From Nonlabens xiamenensis (GTDB taxonomy: Bacteria; Bacteroidota; Bacteroidia; Flavobacteriales; Flavobacteriaceae), in contig NZ_RMVE01000002.1 of assembly GCF_003865345.1 (NCBI RefSeq), positions 620,001 to 684,000 of the forward strand: 64,000 nucleotides of DNA. The letters run 5' to 3'. Shown here piece after piece: positions 18,901-28,567 of the stretch. The position numbers were made by a program, and so were the translations under genes. How positions within the stretch are numbered: position 1 is the stretch's first letter; the number at the start of each line of letters is the position of its first letter. Under the pieces are notes generated by a model. The model searched no databases, was not told the origin of the DNA, and worked only from the letters and a program-made list of their open reading frames with translations.

Positions 18901-19910
18901 GCACCGGTATTGGGTTGAACATCGCAAAAAATATTGTCGAACTGCACCAAGGAAATATAGAGATCGCAAGTGAAGCGGGTGCAGGATCTACTTTTTCTGT
19001 AAGATTGAAATTAGGAAGGGAACATTTGAAAGACGAGCAAATCATTGAAGATTTCAAATTCAGCGATGATGTTTCACAATATGTTTCACAACTGGAAGGC
19101 CTGGCCTCTCCAACAGACGAAATGGATTTAGAATTGTTAAGCGATGAAGATAAACCCACTGTGTTGGTCGTAGAAGACAATACTTCCCTGCTTTCCTTTA
19201 TGGTCCAACTCCTTAAGCAAGATTACAACGTATTGGAAGAAGAAGATGGTGAAGAGGCCTTTAAAACTGCTGTTAAACACAGCCCGGATCTGATCATCAG
19301 TGATGTAGTGATGCCTAAAATGGCCGGAACAGAATTATGCGCCAAAATCAAGGAAGATATCAGGACCAGCCATATTCAGGTTATCTTACTCACCTCCAGA
19401 TCCTCTTTAATATACAAATTAGAAGGATTGGAAAGTGGTGCAGATGATTATATCAGTAAACCCTTCAACGTCCAGGAATTTAAACTGCGCATTCAAAATC
19501 TATTACAAAGCAAGAAGCGATTGAAGGAACGCTTTGCAGAAAAAAATGACTTCTCACCAGAAGAAGTCCATGTCACCAGCGCAGATGAGCAATTGTTGAA
19601 AAAGGCAGTAGCTATCGTAGAAGAAAATATCCCCAACGAGCAGTTTGACATACCTACATTTAGTTCTGAATTAGGAGTTAGTCGTACCATGCTGTTTATT
19701 AAAATCAAGGCATGGACTAATTTTACGCCCAACGAATTCATTCAGCATTTTAGAATGAAAAGAGCAGCGCAATTGCTAGAATTGGGTACCCTCAATATTT
19801 CTGAGGTGAGTTATAAAGTAGGGTTCCGAAATCCTAAGTACTTCAGTAAATGTTTTCAAAAAGCATATGGAGAAACTCCTTCTAACTATTCAAAAAAATT
19901 CTCTGAATAA
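15903..19910 (+). CDS. Hybrid two-component system regulator (HTCS) of the uronate locus
   Basis: The 1335-residue product combines sensor and regulator in one chain. I chose the ATG at 15903, which opens a signal peptide ([19 protein letters not shown]), over an upstream TTG. Fourteen or so beta-propeller repeats of the form WVGTxxGL follow, then a Y_Y_Y domain ([10 protein letters not shown]) and a membrane helix near residues 762-785. The histidine kinase has His821 or close ([10 protein letters not shown]), NAFKYTP, DSGIGIS and [10 protein letters not shown]. The receiver has its Asp near 1134 ([11 protein letters not shown]), and an AraC-type DNA-binding domain ends the protein. Such proteins bind oligosaccharides in the periplasm and activate their own susCD genes. 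It lies directly upstream of susC. A palindrome copy encodes AFAKA. Confidence 0.95.
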   Translation: MVRVLFALFFVFTSLSQAQKNNFQFQRLNTDDGLSQSSAVAIEQDNRGLIWIGTRDGLNRYDGVDIKIFKTEEDDPKTLSSSDILALETGIDGRIWVGTYNGLNVYDPSTGYFKRFFKNDDANSLPSNRVEEILAASDGDIWVGTTQGLAIYRPKTDQFQNYLVDSPLSPVVVESLLEIDPNNFLVGTNAGFWRFSRQGNGEYSMKLIPYEKDLQITDITRIHQNSFLLGTKNNGVLVYNGQDISSHPVNNITQIEGIRQVLVDDYQRIWIGTYDGVFIYDEQAVIQLQSDLENKQSLSKNSVKSLFKDDSGSIWVGTYYGGANIWNEANGNYINYEHTPGANGLNYSVVSSLQADPDRLYIGTEQGGLNILDRQSGSFSYITTSNSALRDNNVKSLLLAEGSLLIGTFSQGLQIYDTKTGRFRDATQKFPDVQALENVGVYSIQKRGSSYVLGTFGQGVYDYSAQDNKVWNVSNGLTSNLVRSLLVDRNDQLWVGTENGLNKIVKGQITQYLYNKDRGSGFDILSTFQDNREDIWIGTKAHGLYRIQDDQPIRVALSYEGKEITTIHAITQSANNHLWLSSNQGILEYDAAQAKIIALKDKKDGLVGNEFSNGAVLNLDGDLIFGGIAGITRFNPSNLKKDTYVTDVLITGFSTGRGNEPEMTSNNREVDDIAFAKAVQLDHNQRNFTIEFAMPSFHNASSNSYEYRLEGLEDNWTQSVQNTAIYTLQNSGNYTFEVRGINSDGIKSEITRLEIDAKPAPWFSWWAIAIYAIAFALLFYFMINILQSKTRLEEELKYEQVQKERDRGINEAKLKFFTNISHEFRTPLTLILGPLQQLLADYKGSNKMYKKLLVVESNANHLLQLINRLMDFRKLEQNQFELQTAEGNIIKFLKEIYLSFEEYAKVGEYDYTFKTTDEEILVYYDRKKLERVFYNLISNAFKYTPKGGKIKIRISKTEDEIVIKVKDSGIGISQDEQKKVFDRFYEVEASREKASPYHQGTGIGLNIAKNIVELHQGNIEIASEAGAGSTFSVRLKLGREHLKDEQIIEDFKFSDDVSQYVSQLEGLASPTDEMDLELLSDEDKPTVLVVEDNTSLLSFMVQLLKQDYNVLEEEDGEEAFKTAVKHSPDLIISDVVMPKMAGTELCAKIKEDIRTSHIQVILLTSRSSLIYKLEGLESGADDYISKPFNVQEFKLRIQNLLQSKKRLKERFAEKNDFSPEEVHVTSADEQLLKKAVAIVEENIPNEQFDIPTFSSELGVSRTMLFIKIKAWTNFTPNEFIQHFRMKRAAQLLELGTLNISEVSYKVGFRNPKYFSKCFQKAYGETPSNYSKKFSE
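17921..17936. repeat. 16-bp palindrome CGCTTTCGCGAAAGCG, copy 3
   Basis: Perfect copy, inside the HTCS gene, encoding AFAKA between the propeller and the Y_Y_Y domain. Confidence 0.9.
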
Positions 19911-19926
19911 AGTGGCTCTAAAATTG

Positions 19927-19972
19927 AAATCTGAATCAAACAGGTTGATAATTACGTATTTCGGATTTTTTT
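19927..19972 (+). terminator. Candidate terminator after the HTCS gene
   Basis: AAATCTGAA (19927-19935) pairs with TTCGGATTT (19960-19968) with one G-U pair across a 24-base loop, and a run of seven T follows. The loop is long, so this is only moderately convincing. Confidence 0.45.
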
Positions 19973-19983
19973 ACCCCCATTTC

Positions 19984-19998
19984 TGAATGATTCATTCA
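19984..19998. promoter_or_regulatory. Perfect inverted repeat TGAATGA-T-TCATTCA upstream of susC
   Basis: A 7-bp perfect inverted repeat with a 1-bp spacer lies about 120 bp upstream of the susC start, between the HTCS gene and its expected target. It is a candidate binding site for the AraC-type domain of the HTCS or for another regulator. This is inferred from position only. Confidence 0.35.
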
Positions 19999-20118
19999 AT
20001 ATGTTAGATTAATTTTAAGAAATCGATTAGAGGCTCCTTGCTGCCAATACGTTATTTCAAACGTTTTCGGGAATTCTGATCGTGTCAAACTAAAATTAAT
20101 CAACTAAATGAACCACTC

Positions 20119-23100
20119 ATGAGAAAAAAGTCAATTTCCCACTTTTTCAAATACGGGCTGCTGCTGTTTTGTTGCCTTCTAAGTACCTATGCGGTAGCTC
20201 AAAGTACCATAAGCGGTCGTGTAGTGACCGAAGATGGTGAAGGCATACTAGGTGCCAACGTGTTACTTAAAGGAACTGGCGTAGGAACCACAACCGACAT
20301 TAACGGAGATTATCAGTTAGATGTACCCGACGATCAGGGCACGCTGGTGATCAGTTATGTCGGCTACACCACCCAGGAAGTACCAATTGGAGGTGAAACC
20401 ACCATCAATATAACCTTGTTCGAAGATCTATCTGCTCTGGAAGAGGTGGTAGTCATTGGTTACGGGACGGCCAAGAAAAGCGATATCACTGGTGCCGTAT
20501 CATCCGTTGGTGCAGAAGAGCTCAATGCATTTCCTGTACAGACCGTTCAGCAAGCCTTGCAAGGTAGGGCTGCCGGAGTAGCTGTATCCACTTCCAACGG
20601 AGGCGAGCCTGGAGCACCTATTAATATACGTGTCCGAGGTAATACGTCCATTGGGGCAAGTAGTGCTGCATTGATCGTTGTAGACGGATTCATTGCTGGC
20701 TCATTGCCACCTCCAACCGATATTGAATCCATTGAAATCCTTAAAGACGCCAGTGCAACCGCTATTTACGGCGCCAGGGGTGCTAACGGAGTAATCCTGG
20801 TAACTACTAAAAAAGGAAGAGAAGGTAAAACAAGGGTAGAAATCAATAGCAGTTATGCCTTTCAATCTACTACCGATCGCTTGGACCTGCTCAATGCAGA
20901 TCAGTTTGTAGCCTATCAGCAAGAAATCAATCCCAACTTTGAGGGTGGAGGAGCCAATACGGATTGGCAGGATTTAATTTACCAAAATGGAGCCACCCAA
21001 CAACATCAGGTATCTGTTTCTGGTGGAGGGAATGGGATTAATTTCTATACTTCCCTCAACTATTTTGATCAGGAAGGTGTGGTCATCAACTCAAATTTTG
21101 ACCGTTTTTCCATCACGGGAAATGTACAGGCCCAAGCCACTGAAAGACTTCAATTGGGTGCTAATCTTTTTATCGCTAGAAGCGAAAAAGACGGGATTTC
21201 CTCTCAAGCAGATACCGGAGGAACTGGTAGCGGTGACGTCATTTCTCTGGCCGCAAGGTTCAATCCATCCTTAGGTATTCGGGATGCTTCCGGAAATTTT
21301 ACCCAAAATGATGTGGGAGATACTGTGGATAACCCATTTGCGGTAGCCACTGAGGAAATTGAAAACACCAAAAGGGATGTCGCAAGGATCAATGTGAGTG
21401 GAGAGTTTGACATTGTGGATGGTCTTTCCATTAAATCCACCTTAGGATTTAATTCGACCAACCAGACATTGGGAACCTACTCTCCTTCTACGTTGCTTTC
21501 AGGAGCAAACGGAGGCGAAGCTACCATTGAAAATGCACGTACCACCAATGTTCTAACCGAAACTTACCTCAATTATGAAAAGACTTTTGGAAAGTTAGAG
21601 TTTGCGGGTTTATTGGGGTATTCCCATCAAAATGAATTAAGGGAAGACAGTTTCGCCGGAGCGCAGAACTTTATTACTGACAGTGGTTCATTTAACGCCT
21701 TGCAGCAAGGTTCGGTACCACTACCCTCGCAATCTGAACGGACAGAAAGGATCTTTCAATCCCAATTTGGAAGAGTGAATTTTACTTATGACGATAAATA
21801 CCTGCTTACCGCAACCTTGAGACGGGATGGTTCTTCTGTATTTGCCGAAAATGAGAAATATGCCCTCTTCCCTTCTGCAGCCATTGGATGGAAAATTAGT
21901 AGCGAACCCTTCTTGTCGGAAAGTGAAAAGATATCCAACTTAAAGTTGCGAGCTTCCTATGGAGCCACAGGTAATCCTGCTATCGGAGCATATGCCTCAC
22001 TGGCAGCATTTGAATCTATTTACGCGGTCACAGGAGATCAAACCGTAAATGCTGTAGTGCCATTACAAATCGCAAATCCAGATCTCAAATGGGAAACTAC
22101 CTATCAAGGTAACCTTGGTGTGGATCTCGGATTCCTACGAGATAGAATCACCATGAGTGTTGACCTCTACAACATGGATACTGAAGATCTGATTTTAGGT
22201 GATAGTGGATTGCCAGAATACTTTGGGTTTCTTAATCTTGACCGATTGGTCAATGTGGGTGAGATCAACAACCGCGGAGTTGAAATCGTGTTTACCTCGC
22301 GTAACATTGTCAAAGAAGATTTTACTTGGACTACAGACCTCAACTTTTCTAGAAACGTGAATGAAGTCGTATCTCTGATTAATGGAGAAGATATCTTTCT
22401 GGACGCGTCTCCTGGAAGTTTCCTTATCGATCAAACCCATTTATTAAGAGAGGGAGAGCCAGTAGGCGTCTTTTACGGTTATGAATACAGAGGTGTGAAT
22501 ACCACGGGAACCGCACCTGCTGGTACGGCCACCTTTGATAGTGATGCAGCCGCTGGAGGAGAACTTTACACTGATATCAACAACGACGGAATGCTGAATG
22601 ACGATGACCGTAAAATTATAGGAGATCCGAACCAAGACTTTACTTTTGGTATCAACAATACTTTCAGATACAAAGATTTTGACCTGAATGTCTTCTTCCA
22701 GGGAGCTGTAGGTGGAGACATCTATAGTTTCACGTTTAGCGAACTTGCTGGAGGTGCTGCCAATGCTACCACAGAAGTGCTGGATCGTTGGTCCCCATCT
22801 AATACGGATGGTTCCGTTCCTAGCGCGGCTGTTAGAGCCCAACGTGTTTCCTCGAGATTTGTATATGATGGCTCCTATGTAAGATTGAAAAACATCGCCT
22901 TGGGATACAATGTTCCTGAATCAGCTTCCAACAGCTTAGGATTTGACAGCATCAGATTAGGGGTTAGCGCACAAAACTTGCTAACTTTTACCGACTATCC
23001 TGGTGTCGATCCAGAAGTGAGTTATAAAAACAGGGGCAACAACCTACAGAGTAACACCAGCCAAGGATTTGAATACGGTAACTTCCCCAATGTCAAATCA

Positions 23101-23130
23101 GTCACTTTCAGTCTTGGCCTTAGATTTTAA
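20119..23130 (+). CDS. susC: SusC-like TonB-dependent outer-membrane transporter
   Basis: The 1003-residue product has a signal peptide and an N-terminal carboxypeptidase-regulatory-like domain (STISGRVVTEDGEGILGANVLLKGT to about residue 110). A plug domain follows (EEVVVIGYGTAKKSDITGAVSSV, then VRGNTSIGASSAALIVVDGF and SIEILKDASATAIYGARGANGVILVTTKKG). The rest is a 22-strand-type barrel ending in VKSVTFSLGLRF. It imports oligosaccharides with the SusD partner using TonB energy. The next gene is susD, 17 bp downstream, in one transcript. The neighbouring lyases suggest oligouronates as cargo. Confidence 0.96.
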   Translation: MRKKSISHFFKYGLLLFCCLLSTYAVAQSTISGRVVTEDGEGILGANVLLKGTGVGTTTDINGDYQLDVPDDQGTLVISYVGYTTQEVPIGGETTINITLFEDLSALEEVVVIGYGTAKKSDITGAVSSVGAEELNAFPVQTVQQALQGRAAGVAVSTSNGGEPGAPINIRVRGNTSIGASSAALIVVDGFIAGSLPPPTDIESIEILKDASATAIYGARGANGVILVTTKKGREGKTRVEINSSYAFQSTTDRLDLLNADQFVAYQQEINPNFEGGGANTDWQDLIYQNGATQQHQVSVSGGGNGINFYTSLNYFDQEGVVINSNFDRFSITGNVQAQATERLQLGANLFIARSEKDGISSQADTGGTGSGDVISLAARFNPSLGIRDASGNFTQNDVGDTVDNPFAVATEEIENTKRDVARINVSGEFDIVDGLSIKSTLGFNSTNQTLGTYSPSTLLSGANGGEATIENARTTNVLTETYLNYEKTFGKLEFAGLLGYSHQNELREDSFAGAQNFITDSGSFNALQQGSVPLPSQSERTERIFQSQFGRVNFTYDDKYLLTATLRRDGSSVFAENEKYALFPSAAIGWKISSEPFLSESEKISNLKLRASYGATGNPAIGAYASLAAFESIYAVTGDQTVNAVVPLQIANPDLKWETTYQGNLGVDLGFLRDRITMSVDLYNMDTEDLILGDSGLPEYFGFLNLDRLVNVGEINNRGVEIVFTSRNIVKEDFTWTTDLNFSRNVNEVVSLINGEDIFLDASPGSFLIDQTHLLREGEPVGVFYGYEYRGVNTTGTAPAGTATFDSDAAAGGELYTDINNDGMLNDDDRKIIGDPNQDFTFGINNTFRYKDFDLNVFFQGAVGGDIYSFTFSELAGGAANATTEVLDRWSPSNTDGSVPSAAVRAQRVSSRFVYDGSYVRLKNIALGYNVPESASNSLGFDSIRLGVSAQNLLTFTDYPGVDPEVSYKNRGNNLQSNTSQGFEYGNFPNVKSVTFSLGLRF

Positions 23131-23147
23131 TTTAAAAAATTGATGAT

Positions 23148-24671
23148 ATGAAAACCTTTAAATATTACGTACTTGCCGCTGGCCTGGCATTCCTAGGTTG
23201 TTCAGACCTGGAAGAAGAGCCAATAGGACGATTGTCTCCCAACGGATTCTATTCGACACCTAAGGATGTCCAAACTACTGTAAATGGTGCCTACGGATTA
23301 ATGGCTGAAGAAGCTTTCTGGGGGCGCAAGTTATCGCTGCCTCTTATGGTAAGAGGTGATCTTGCAAGAATTGGTATCAACACCGCGCAACGTCGTCTTG
23401 ATCATGATGAATTTACTGTGTCCGATGATAATGGGATGATTACTGAATACTGGCCTAGAGCTTATCAGATCATTGCTACTTGTAATCAAGCCATCGCAGG
23501 CGCCGAAAGTGTCAGTGCAGAAGCAGATGTACTCAATGCCATTACCGCCCAGGCTTATTTTGTAAGAGCTTATGTGTATTATCACCTCGTTAGATTGCAT
23601 GGAGATATCCCCTATTTAGATGAACCGGTTTCTAACTTGGAAGAAGCCTCAAGCATCTCCAAAACTCCAGCTGCGGAAGTGTACCAAAACATTATCACCG
23701 ATCTGCAATATGCAGAACAGTGGTTACCAGATACACAAAGCACACGTGCACTTCCCTCAAAAGCAAGTGCCATGGCGTATCTAGCTTCTGTATATCTCAC
23801 GCTAGGGGAATACCCCATGGCAGCGAGTAAAGCGCAAGAAGTCATTAATAATGAGGGTCGTTTTGACCTGGCACTAGAAGATGATTTTGCCGACTTATGG
23901 GATTTCTCCAAACAACAGGCATCCAGAGAACCATTGTTTGCTTTTGATTTCAACGGGTTCAGAGATGGGAACTTTGGACAGGACTATATGCCACCACTCA
24001 CCGGTATACGTGATAATATCACCCCTGTTGGGGAAGGCTGGTCAGTGATCATGTCCAATGAGGAATTCTACAACGCCTGGCCTTCTGATGATTACAGAAG
24101 AGATATCAGTTTTGTTACAGAATCCACCTTTAGTGTCAATGGAACTCCAACTATGCTCCCTTATCAAAACTGGTCGCAAGCAGATTCCAGAAATCTACCT
24201 GAGCCTTTTATAGCCAAGTATAACCGTAACCTGGGGAATACCTCCAACGGAAATGGTAGGGGTTCTGAACTTAATTACGCCCAAATGCGCTATGCCGAAG
24301 TCTTATTGATCGCCGCAGAGGCTTTGAATGAAGCTGGACCCAGTCCGGTTGCCGAAGGTTATCTTAACAGGGTACGTGCGAGAGCTAGAAATGCAGGAGG
24401 TGTTATCAGAACCGCCCCATTAGATATTACAGGACTTTCTCAGGATGATTTTAGAGATGCGGTCTTGACCGAGCGCACCTACGAACTCGCTTTTGAATTT
24501 AAACGATGGTATGATATCAAAAGAAGACAACTGGGCCCAGAAGTGTTTTCTGGTCCTGATGCCTATGAACAACGACCCAATTTTGACCCCAACAGGGACT
24601 ACCTTTTACCCATCCCAGGGGACGAAATTGCCAGAAATCCTAACCTAGGACCCAACAATCCAGGATATTAG
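23148..24671 (+). CDS. susD: SusD/RagB-like surface glycan-binding lipoprotein
   Basis: The 507-residue product has a lipoprotein signal (AFLGCSDLEEEP). The SusD architecture is visible: an N-terminal TPR-like part (YSTPKDVQTTVNGAYGLM, AYFVRAYVYYHLVRLHGDIPYLDEPV) and a C-terminal SusD/RagB part (YAQMRYAEVLLIAAEALNEAG, FRDAVLTERTYELAFEFKRWYDIKRR, DYLLPIPGDEIARNPNLGPNNPGY). It sits on the cell surface, closes over the SusC pore and binds the glycan. A strong terminator follows its stop, so susC-susD form a two-gene unit. Confidence 0.96.
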   Translation: MKTFKYYVLAAGLAFLGCSDLEEEPIGRLSPNGFYSTPKDVQTTVNGAYGLMAEEAFWGRKLSLPLMVRGDLARIGINTAQRRLDHDEFTVSDDNGMITEYWPRAYQIIATCNQAIAGAESVSAEADVLNAITAQAYFVRAYVYYHLVRLHGDIPYLDEPVSNLEEASSISKTPAAEVYQNIITDLQYAEQWLPDTQSTRALPSKASAMAYLASVYLTLGEYPMAASKAQEVINNEGRFDLALEDDFADLWDFSKQQASREPLFAFDFNGFRDGNFGQDYMPPLTGIRDNITPVGEGWSVIMSNEEFYNAWPSDDYRRDISFVTESTFSVNGTPTMLPYQNWSQADSRNLPEPFIAKYNRNLGNTSNGNGRGSELNYAQMRYAEVLLIAAEALNEAGPSPVAEGYLNRVRARARNAGGVIRTAPLDITGLSQDDFRDAVLTERTYELAFEFKRWYDIKRRQLGPEVFSGPDAYEQRPNFDPNRDYLLPIPGDEIARNPNLGPNNPGY

Positions 24672-24695
24672 ATATTAGTTAGCCAATTCTTCAAT

Positions 24696-24726
24696 ATCCC
24701 AATAGCAATGCGTCATTGGGATTTTT
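24696..24726 (+). terminator. Rho-independent terminator after susD
   Basis: ATCCCAAT (24696-24703) pairs perfectly with ATTGGGAT (24715-24722) across an 11-base loop, followed by a T run. It ends the susCD transcript before the GH88 gene. Confidence 0.75.
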
Positions 24727-24833
24727 GAAGACCATATTATGAATTTTTGAAACCATCATATCTTTTACATTTACCCAACGAGCAAGAGGTTCTGCTGCCA
24801 CTTCGTCCTGTACGATTTTTGAACCATTGTTCT

Positions 24834-24847
24834 TACCTTTAAAGGTA
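24834..24847. promoter_or_regulatory. 14-bp perfect palindrome TACCTTTAAAGGTA upstream of GH88
   Basis: The palindrome lies 36-49 bp upstream of the GH88 ATG in the short control region after the susD terminator. It could be an operator for the GH88-GH2 transcript; TACCTTTA also resembles a -7 box. The function is inferred from position. Confidence 0.35.
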
Positions 24848-24882
24848 TCAACTAAGAGCGTTTCTCTTTTAAATTTCAATGA

Positions 24883-26079
24883 ATGATTTTGATTAAAAAA
24901 TCAGTTCTTATTCTTGGACTTGCATGTTTGTTTACGGCATGCAAGTCACAAGATGAAGAAACTTCAGAAAACAACAGATCAAAAAACCAGATCCAGGAAT
25001 TATTGACGGCCAGATACGAGCAAGTATTAAATTACCCTGTAGATTCCACGGCCTTTCCGCGTAGTTACAACCCAACTACCCAGCAGATATTAAAAAGACC
25101 ATCCAAAGACTGGACCAGCGGATTCTATGCTGGAAACCTTTGGCAGTTATTTGAATTGACCGGGGATGATCGCTTTCGCGAAAGCGCCACAACGTGGACC
25201 AAATTTATTGAAAAAGAAAAATTCAATGACGGTACGCATGACATGGGCTTCAAAGTCTATTGCAGTTTCGGAGCGGGCTACAAGGAAACCGGTGGGAAGT
25301 ACTACAAGGATGTCATCATCAAAAGCGCCCAAACCCTCGCTACCAGATTCAATGAAGATGTTCAATCTATTCGCTCTTGGGATTTTCGAAAGGATCAGTG
25401 GGAATTCCCAGTAATCATCGACAACATGATGAACCTGGAACTTTTATTTGAAGCAACTAAACTTACCGGCGACAGCACCTTCCACAAGATGGCAGTTACA
25501 CATGCCAACACTACCCTGAAAAACCATTTCAGACCTGATAACAGCACCTATCATGTGGTAGTTTATGACACCATCAACGGACAGGTGAAGGACAAAGTGA
25601 CCCATCAGGGATTCAGTGACGATTCAGCCTGGGCGCGTGGACAGGCCTGGGGAATTTATGGCTATACGATGGCCTACAGATATACCCGGGATCAACGCTA
25701 TTTAGATCAGGCAGAAGCTACGGCCCAATTTTTTCTCAAGCATCCCAACTTACCAGAAGATGGAATACCTTATTGGGACTTTGACGCACCTAATATACCT
25801 GACGAACCCAGAGATGTATCAGCAGCAGCCATTGTTGCCTCGGCTTTAACTGAATTATACCAATACACGGATCAAAAAGAGTATCTGGATTACAGTAGGC
25901 AAGTATTACAAAACCTAAAATCGACCGAATATATTTTGCCGGCTGACTTAGAAATACCGTTTATCTTACAACATAGTTCAGGCGACTGGTCCAAGCGTTC
26001 CGAAATGGATGAGCCCATCATCTACGGAGATTATTATTTTCTCGAATTGATGCGCCGACTAAAACAAATGGATCAATAA
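24883..26079 (+). CDS. GH88 unsaturated glucuronyl hydrolase lipoprotein
   Basis: The 398-residue product has a lipoprotein signal (LACLFTACKS) and an alpha/alpha-barrel of the GH88 type. Motifs include DWTSGFYAGNLWQLFE, Asp120 (THDMGF), Asp180 (IIDNMMNLELL) and GFSDDSAWARGQAWGIYGY. The two Asp residues are 60 apart, close to the 61 between the catalytic Asp88 and Asp149 of Bacillus UGL. The enzyme removes the unsaturated uronate that lyases leave at the non-reducing end, giving the keto-uronate that feeds KduI. A GH105 activity is less likely given the motifs. It is followed 24 bp later by the GH2 gene. A palindrome copy encodes RFRES. Confidence 0.92.
   Translation: MILIKKSVLILGLACLFTACKSQDEETSENNRSKNQIQELLTARYEQVLNYPVDSTAFPRSYNPTTQQILKRPSKDWTSGFYAGNLWQLFELTGDDRFRESATTWTKFIEKEKFNDGTHDMGFKVYCSFGAGYKETGGKYYKDVIIKSAQTLATRFNEDVQSIRSWDFRKDQWEFPVIIDNMMNLELLFEATKLTGDSTFHKMAVTHANTTLKNHFRPDNSTYHVVVYDTINGQVKDKVTHQGFSDDSAWARGQAWGIYGYTMAYRYTRDQRYLDQAEATAQFFLKHPNLPEDGIPYWDFDAPNIPDEPRDVSAAAIVASALTELYQYTDQKEYLDYSRQVLQNLKSTEYILPADLEIPFILQHSSGDWSKRSEMDEPIIYGDYYFLELMRRLKQMDQ
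25171..25186. repeat. 16-bp palindrome CGCTTTCGCGAAAGCG, copy 4
   Basis: Perfect copy, inside the GH88 gene, here read in a different frame as RFRES. Confidence 0.9.
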
Positions 26080-26103
26080 TTACCTCAAACAATCAAGACA
26101 CCC

Positions 26104-28515
26104 ATGACTTATAGATTTGTCATTTTATGTATCGCATTAACATTGCTGGTAGCCTGTGGAGATCGACAGCGTATAGCCCCTACAGAAATATCCAGAGTTA
26201 AAACCAACATCAATCAGGATTGGAAGTACCTGGAAAACCCTGCAGAAACTCCTGATAAAGCCCTAGAACATGACTACTGGCAGTCCATCGATTTACCGCA
26301 TACCTGGAATGCTATAGATGCCACGGATTTGGATCCTGGATATCGCCGCAGTGCTAGTTGGTACAAAAAAGATTTGGAGATCGACCAGGTCATAGAGGAT
26401 ATGGTCTACCAACTTTATTTTGAAGGAGCAAACATTGTCTCAGAAGTTTACCTAAACGGGAACAAAGTAGGCGGTCACATAGGCGGATATATTGGCTTTG
26501 AAGTGGATATCACCGATGCCGTTCAATCTGGCAGCAATGAATTGATGGTGCGTGTAGACAATAGCTATATGCCCGAGGTCATCCCTAGCCAAAAAAGCGA
26601 TTTTTTCATCTTTGGTGGTATCACAAGGGATGTGTGGTTGATCAATTTACCTACCAACCACATCGATCGCGTGAAAATAAGTACGCCTGAAGTTAATGCT
26701 CAGATGGCACAGTTGGTTGCCGATGTACAGGTATCTGAGAAAGTGGAGGGTTTGAAGGCAAAAGCAGTATTAACCGATCCGGAAGGAAAAGAAGTAGCCA
26801 CCACAGAAGCAGATGTAGTCGACGGAAAGGCCAGTCTTAGTTTTGCCAGGATTGAAGATCCCCAGCTATGGGACACTACCAATCCCAATCTTTATACGTT
26901 AACTACCCATCTTGTAAAAGACGGATCTACTTTAGACCAAACAGAAGAACAAGTTGGATTCCGTTGGTTTGAGTTCAAAGATCACGGTGCCTTTTATTTG
27001 AACGGCAAAAGATTATTACTCCGCGGAACCCACCGCCATGAGGAACACGCTGGAGTGGGCGCAGCCATGACCAATGAGCAACACCGGGCTGATATGGAAA
27101 TGATCAAGGGAATGGGAACCAATTTTGTACGTCTTGCTCATTATCCGCAGGATCCAGAAATCTACAAAGCTTGTAACGAGTTGGGGCTTATTGTTTGGGA
27201 TGAATTGCCTTGGTGTCGTGGAGGTATTGGGAATGAAACCTGGAAAGAAAACACCACCCAAATGCTCAAGGAAATCATTGATCAGAACTACAACCATCCC
27301 AGCATCGTGTTTTGGTCATTGGGGAACGAGATCTATTGGTTACCAGATTTTGAGGATGGTGGGAACACAGACCGGATCAATACTTACCTGAAATCCTTAA
27401 ATGATCTGGCCCATGACCTGGATCCCTACAGGGTGACTTCCATCAGAAAATATTACGAAGGAGCAGATATCGTGGATGTTTTCTCCCCTTCCATCTGGTC
27501 TGGTTGGTATTCTGGAAGCTATAAAAGCTACCAAAAAGCAATCGATCAGTATAAAGCGCAATACCCTCATTTTATTCATACTGAATACGGTGGCAGCAGC
27601 CATCTGGGACGACATACAGAAAACCCGATCACTGGAGAAGGACAAATACAAGCCGACGGCTGGGAAGAAGCCATTGTGCAAACCGATGTAGCTAATATCG
27701 CACAAATCGGTGATTGGAGTGAGAATTATATGGTGGATCTTTTTGATTGGCACCTGCGCATATCAGAAACCGATTCTACTTTTATAGGTAATGCGCAATG
27801 GGCATTTAAAGATTTTGGAACCCCACTGCGTCCTGAAAATGATATCCCATACATTAACCAAAAAGGTTTAGTGGACCGCGATAACAATCCAAAAGACGCT
27901 TACTACGTCTTTAAAAGTTACTGGAGTGATGAACCTTTTGTTTGGATTGAATCCCATACCTGGACTGAACGCCAAGGACCTAAAGGATTGGCCAGAGAGA
28001 TCAGTGTATATTCCAATGCGCAGCAAGTGGAGTTTTTCCTCAATGGCGAAAGCCTGGGTACGAAAACTAAGGATATCAATAAATTTCCTGCCTCCGGACT
28101 TACTTGGGATATTAATTTTAAGGAAGGCCAGAATACATTAAAGGCTGTATGCATTGCGTCAGATGGTAGCCAGGTAGAAGATGTCCTGGAAGTCAACTAC
28201 AGATTTGAAAAAAATGGAAAGGCAAAATCCCTCGAGTTGGAATACGAGCAGCTCGAGAATGGCAATTATTTGGTGACCGCTTACGCGAAAGATGCCAACG
28301 GTATGAGATGCCTCGATTACGAAGAGCGGGTGTATTTTCAAGCCTTATCCGGCGGACACACCAAAAAGCACCTGGGAACACCAACGGGTAGTGAATCCAT
28401 ACGCATGGCTAACGGTAAGGCTAGCATCGAAGTTGTCCCGGAAGAAGGAGGAATTCCTCTGGAGGTCATGGTACTGAACCAAAGCTTCAAAGGTACCTAC
28501 CTTACCATTCAATAA
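26104..28515 (+). CDS. GH2 family glycoside hydrolase lipoprotein (beta-galactosidase/beta-glucuronidase type)
   Basis: The 803-residue product has a lipoprotein signal (LTLLVACGD). An N-terminal sugar-binding jelly roll comes first (INQDWKYLEN, DLPHTWNA, SASWYKKDL), then an Ig-like domain, then the TIM barrel with LRGTHRHEEHAGVG. The acid/base Glu409 sits in SLGNEIYW and the nucleophile Glu494 in HTEYGG. The C-terminal part has a DUF4982-like Ig domain (EISVYSNAQQVEFFLNGESLG). GH2 enzymes cleave beta-galactosides, beta-glucuronides or beta-mannosides. A beta-glucuronidase would fit the uronate theme and could feed the UxuB/UxuA route, but specificity cannot be read from sequence alone. Confidence 0.9.
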   Translation: MTYRFVILCIALTLLVACGDRQRIAPTEISRVKTNINQDWKYLENPAETPDKALEHDYWQSIDLPHTWNAIDATDLDPGYRRSASWYKKDLEIDQVIEDMVYQLYFEGANIVSEVYLNGNKVGGHIGGYIGFEVDITDAVQSGSNELMVRVDNSYMPEVIPSQKSDFFIFGGITRDVWLINLPTNHIDRVKISTPEVNAQMAQLVADVQVSEKVEGLKAKAVLTDPEGKEVATTEADVVDGKASLSFARIEDPQLWDTTNPNLYTLTTHLVKDGSTLDQTEEQVGFRWFEFKDHGAFYLNGKRLLLRGTHRHEEHAGVGAAMTNEQHRADMEMIKGMGTNFVRLAHYPQDPEIYKACNELGLIVWDELPWCRGGIGNETWKENTTQMLKEIIDQNYNHPSIVFWSLGNEIYWLPDFEDGGNTDRINTYLKSLNDLAHDLDPYRVTSIRKYYEGADIVDVFSPSIWSGWYSGSYKSYQKAIDQYKAQYPHFIHTEYGGSSHLGRHTENPITGEGQIQADGWEEAIVQTDVANIAQIGDWSENYMVDLFDWHLRISETDSTFIGNAQWAFKDFGTPLRPENDIPYINQKGLVDRDNNPKDAYYVFKSYWSDEPFVWIESHTWTERQGPKGLAREISVYSNAQQVEFFLNGESLGTKTKDINKFPASGLTWDINFKEGQNTLKAVCIASDGSQVEDVLEVNYRFEKNGKAKSLELEYEQLENGNYLVTAYAKDANGMRCLDYEERVYFQALSGGHTKKHLGTPTGSESIRMANGKASIEVVPEEGGIPLEVMVLNQSFKGTYLTIQ

Positions 28516-28527
28516 TTAGACTCAACC

Positions 28528-28559
28528 AATGCCAGGCCCCACAGCTTGGCATTTTTTTT
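28528..28559 (+). terminator. Rho-independent terminator after the GH2 gene
   Basis: AATGCCA (28528-28534) pairs with TGGCATT (28547-28553) across a 12-base loop, followed by a T run. It ends the GH88-GH2 transcript just before the lyase gene. Confidence 0.7.
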
Positions 28560-28567
28560 ACCATATC

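Noticed and set aside
24691-24879. A 62-residue minus-strand frame between susD and the GH88 gene.
   Set aside because: It covers the susD terminator hairpin and the GH88 control region, has no recognisable family, and has no same-strand neighbours. I judge it to be chance, though it is not disproved.
28276-28291. A further palindrome-like copy (CGCTTACGCGAAAGAT) in the GH2 gene.
   Set aside because: It differs from the 16-mer at several positions and is not self-complementary, so I did not count it.
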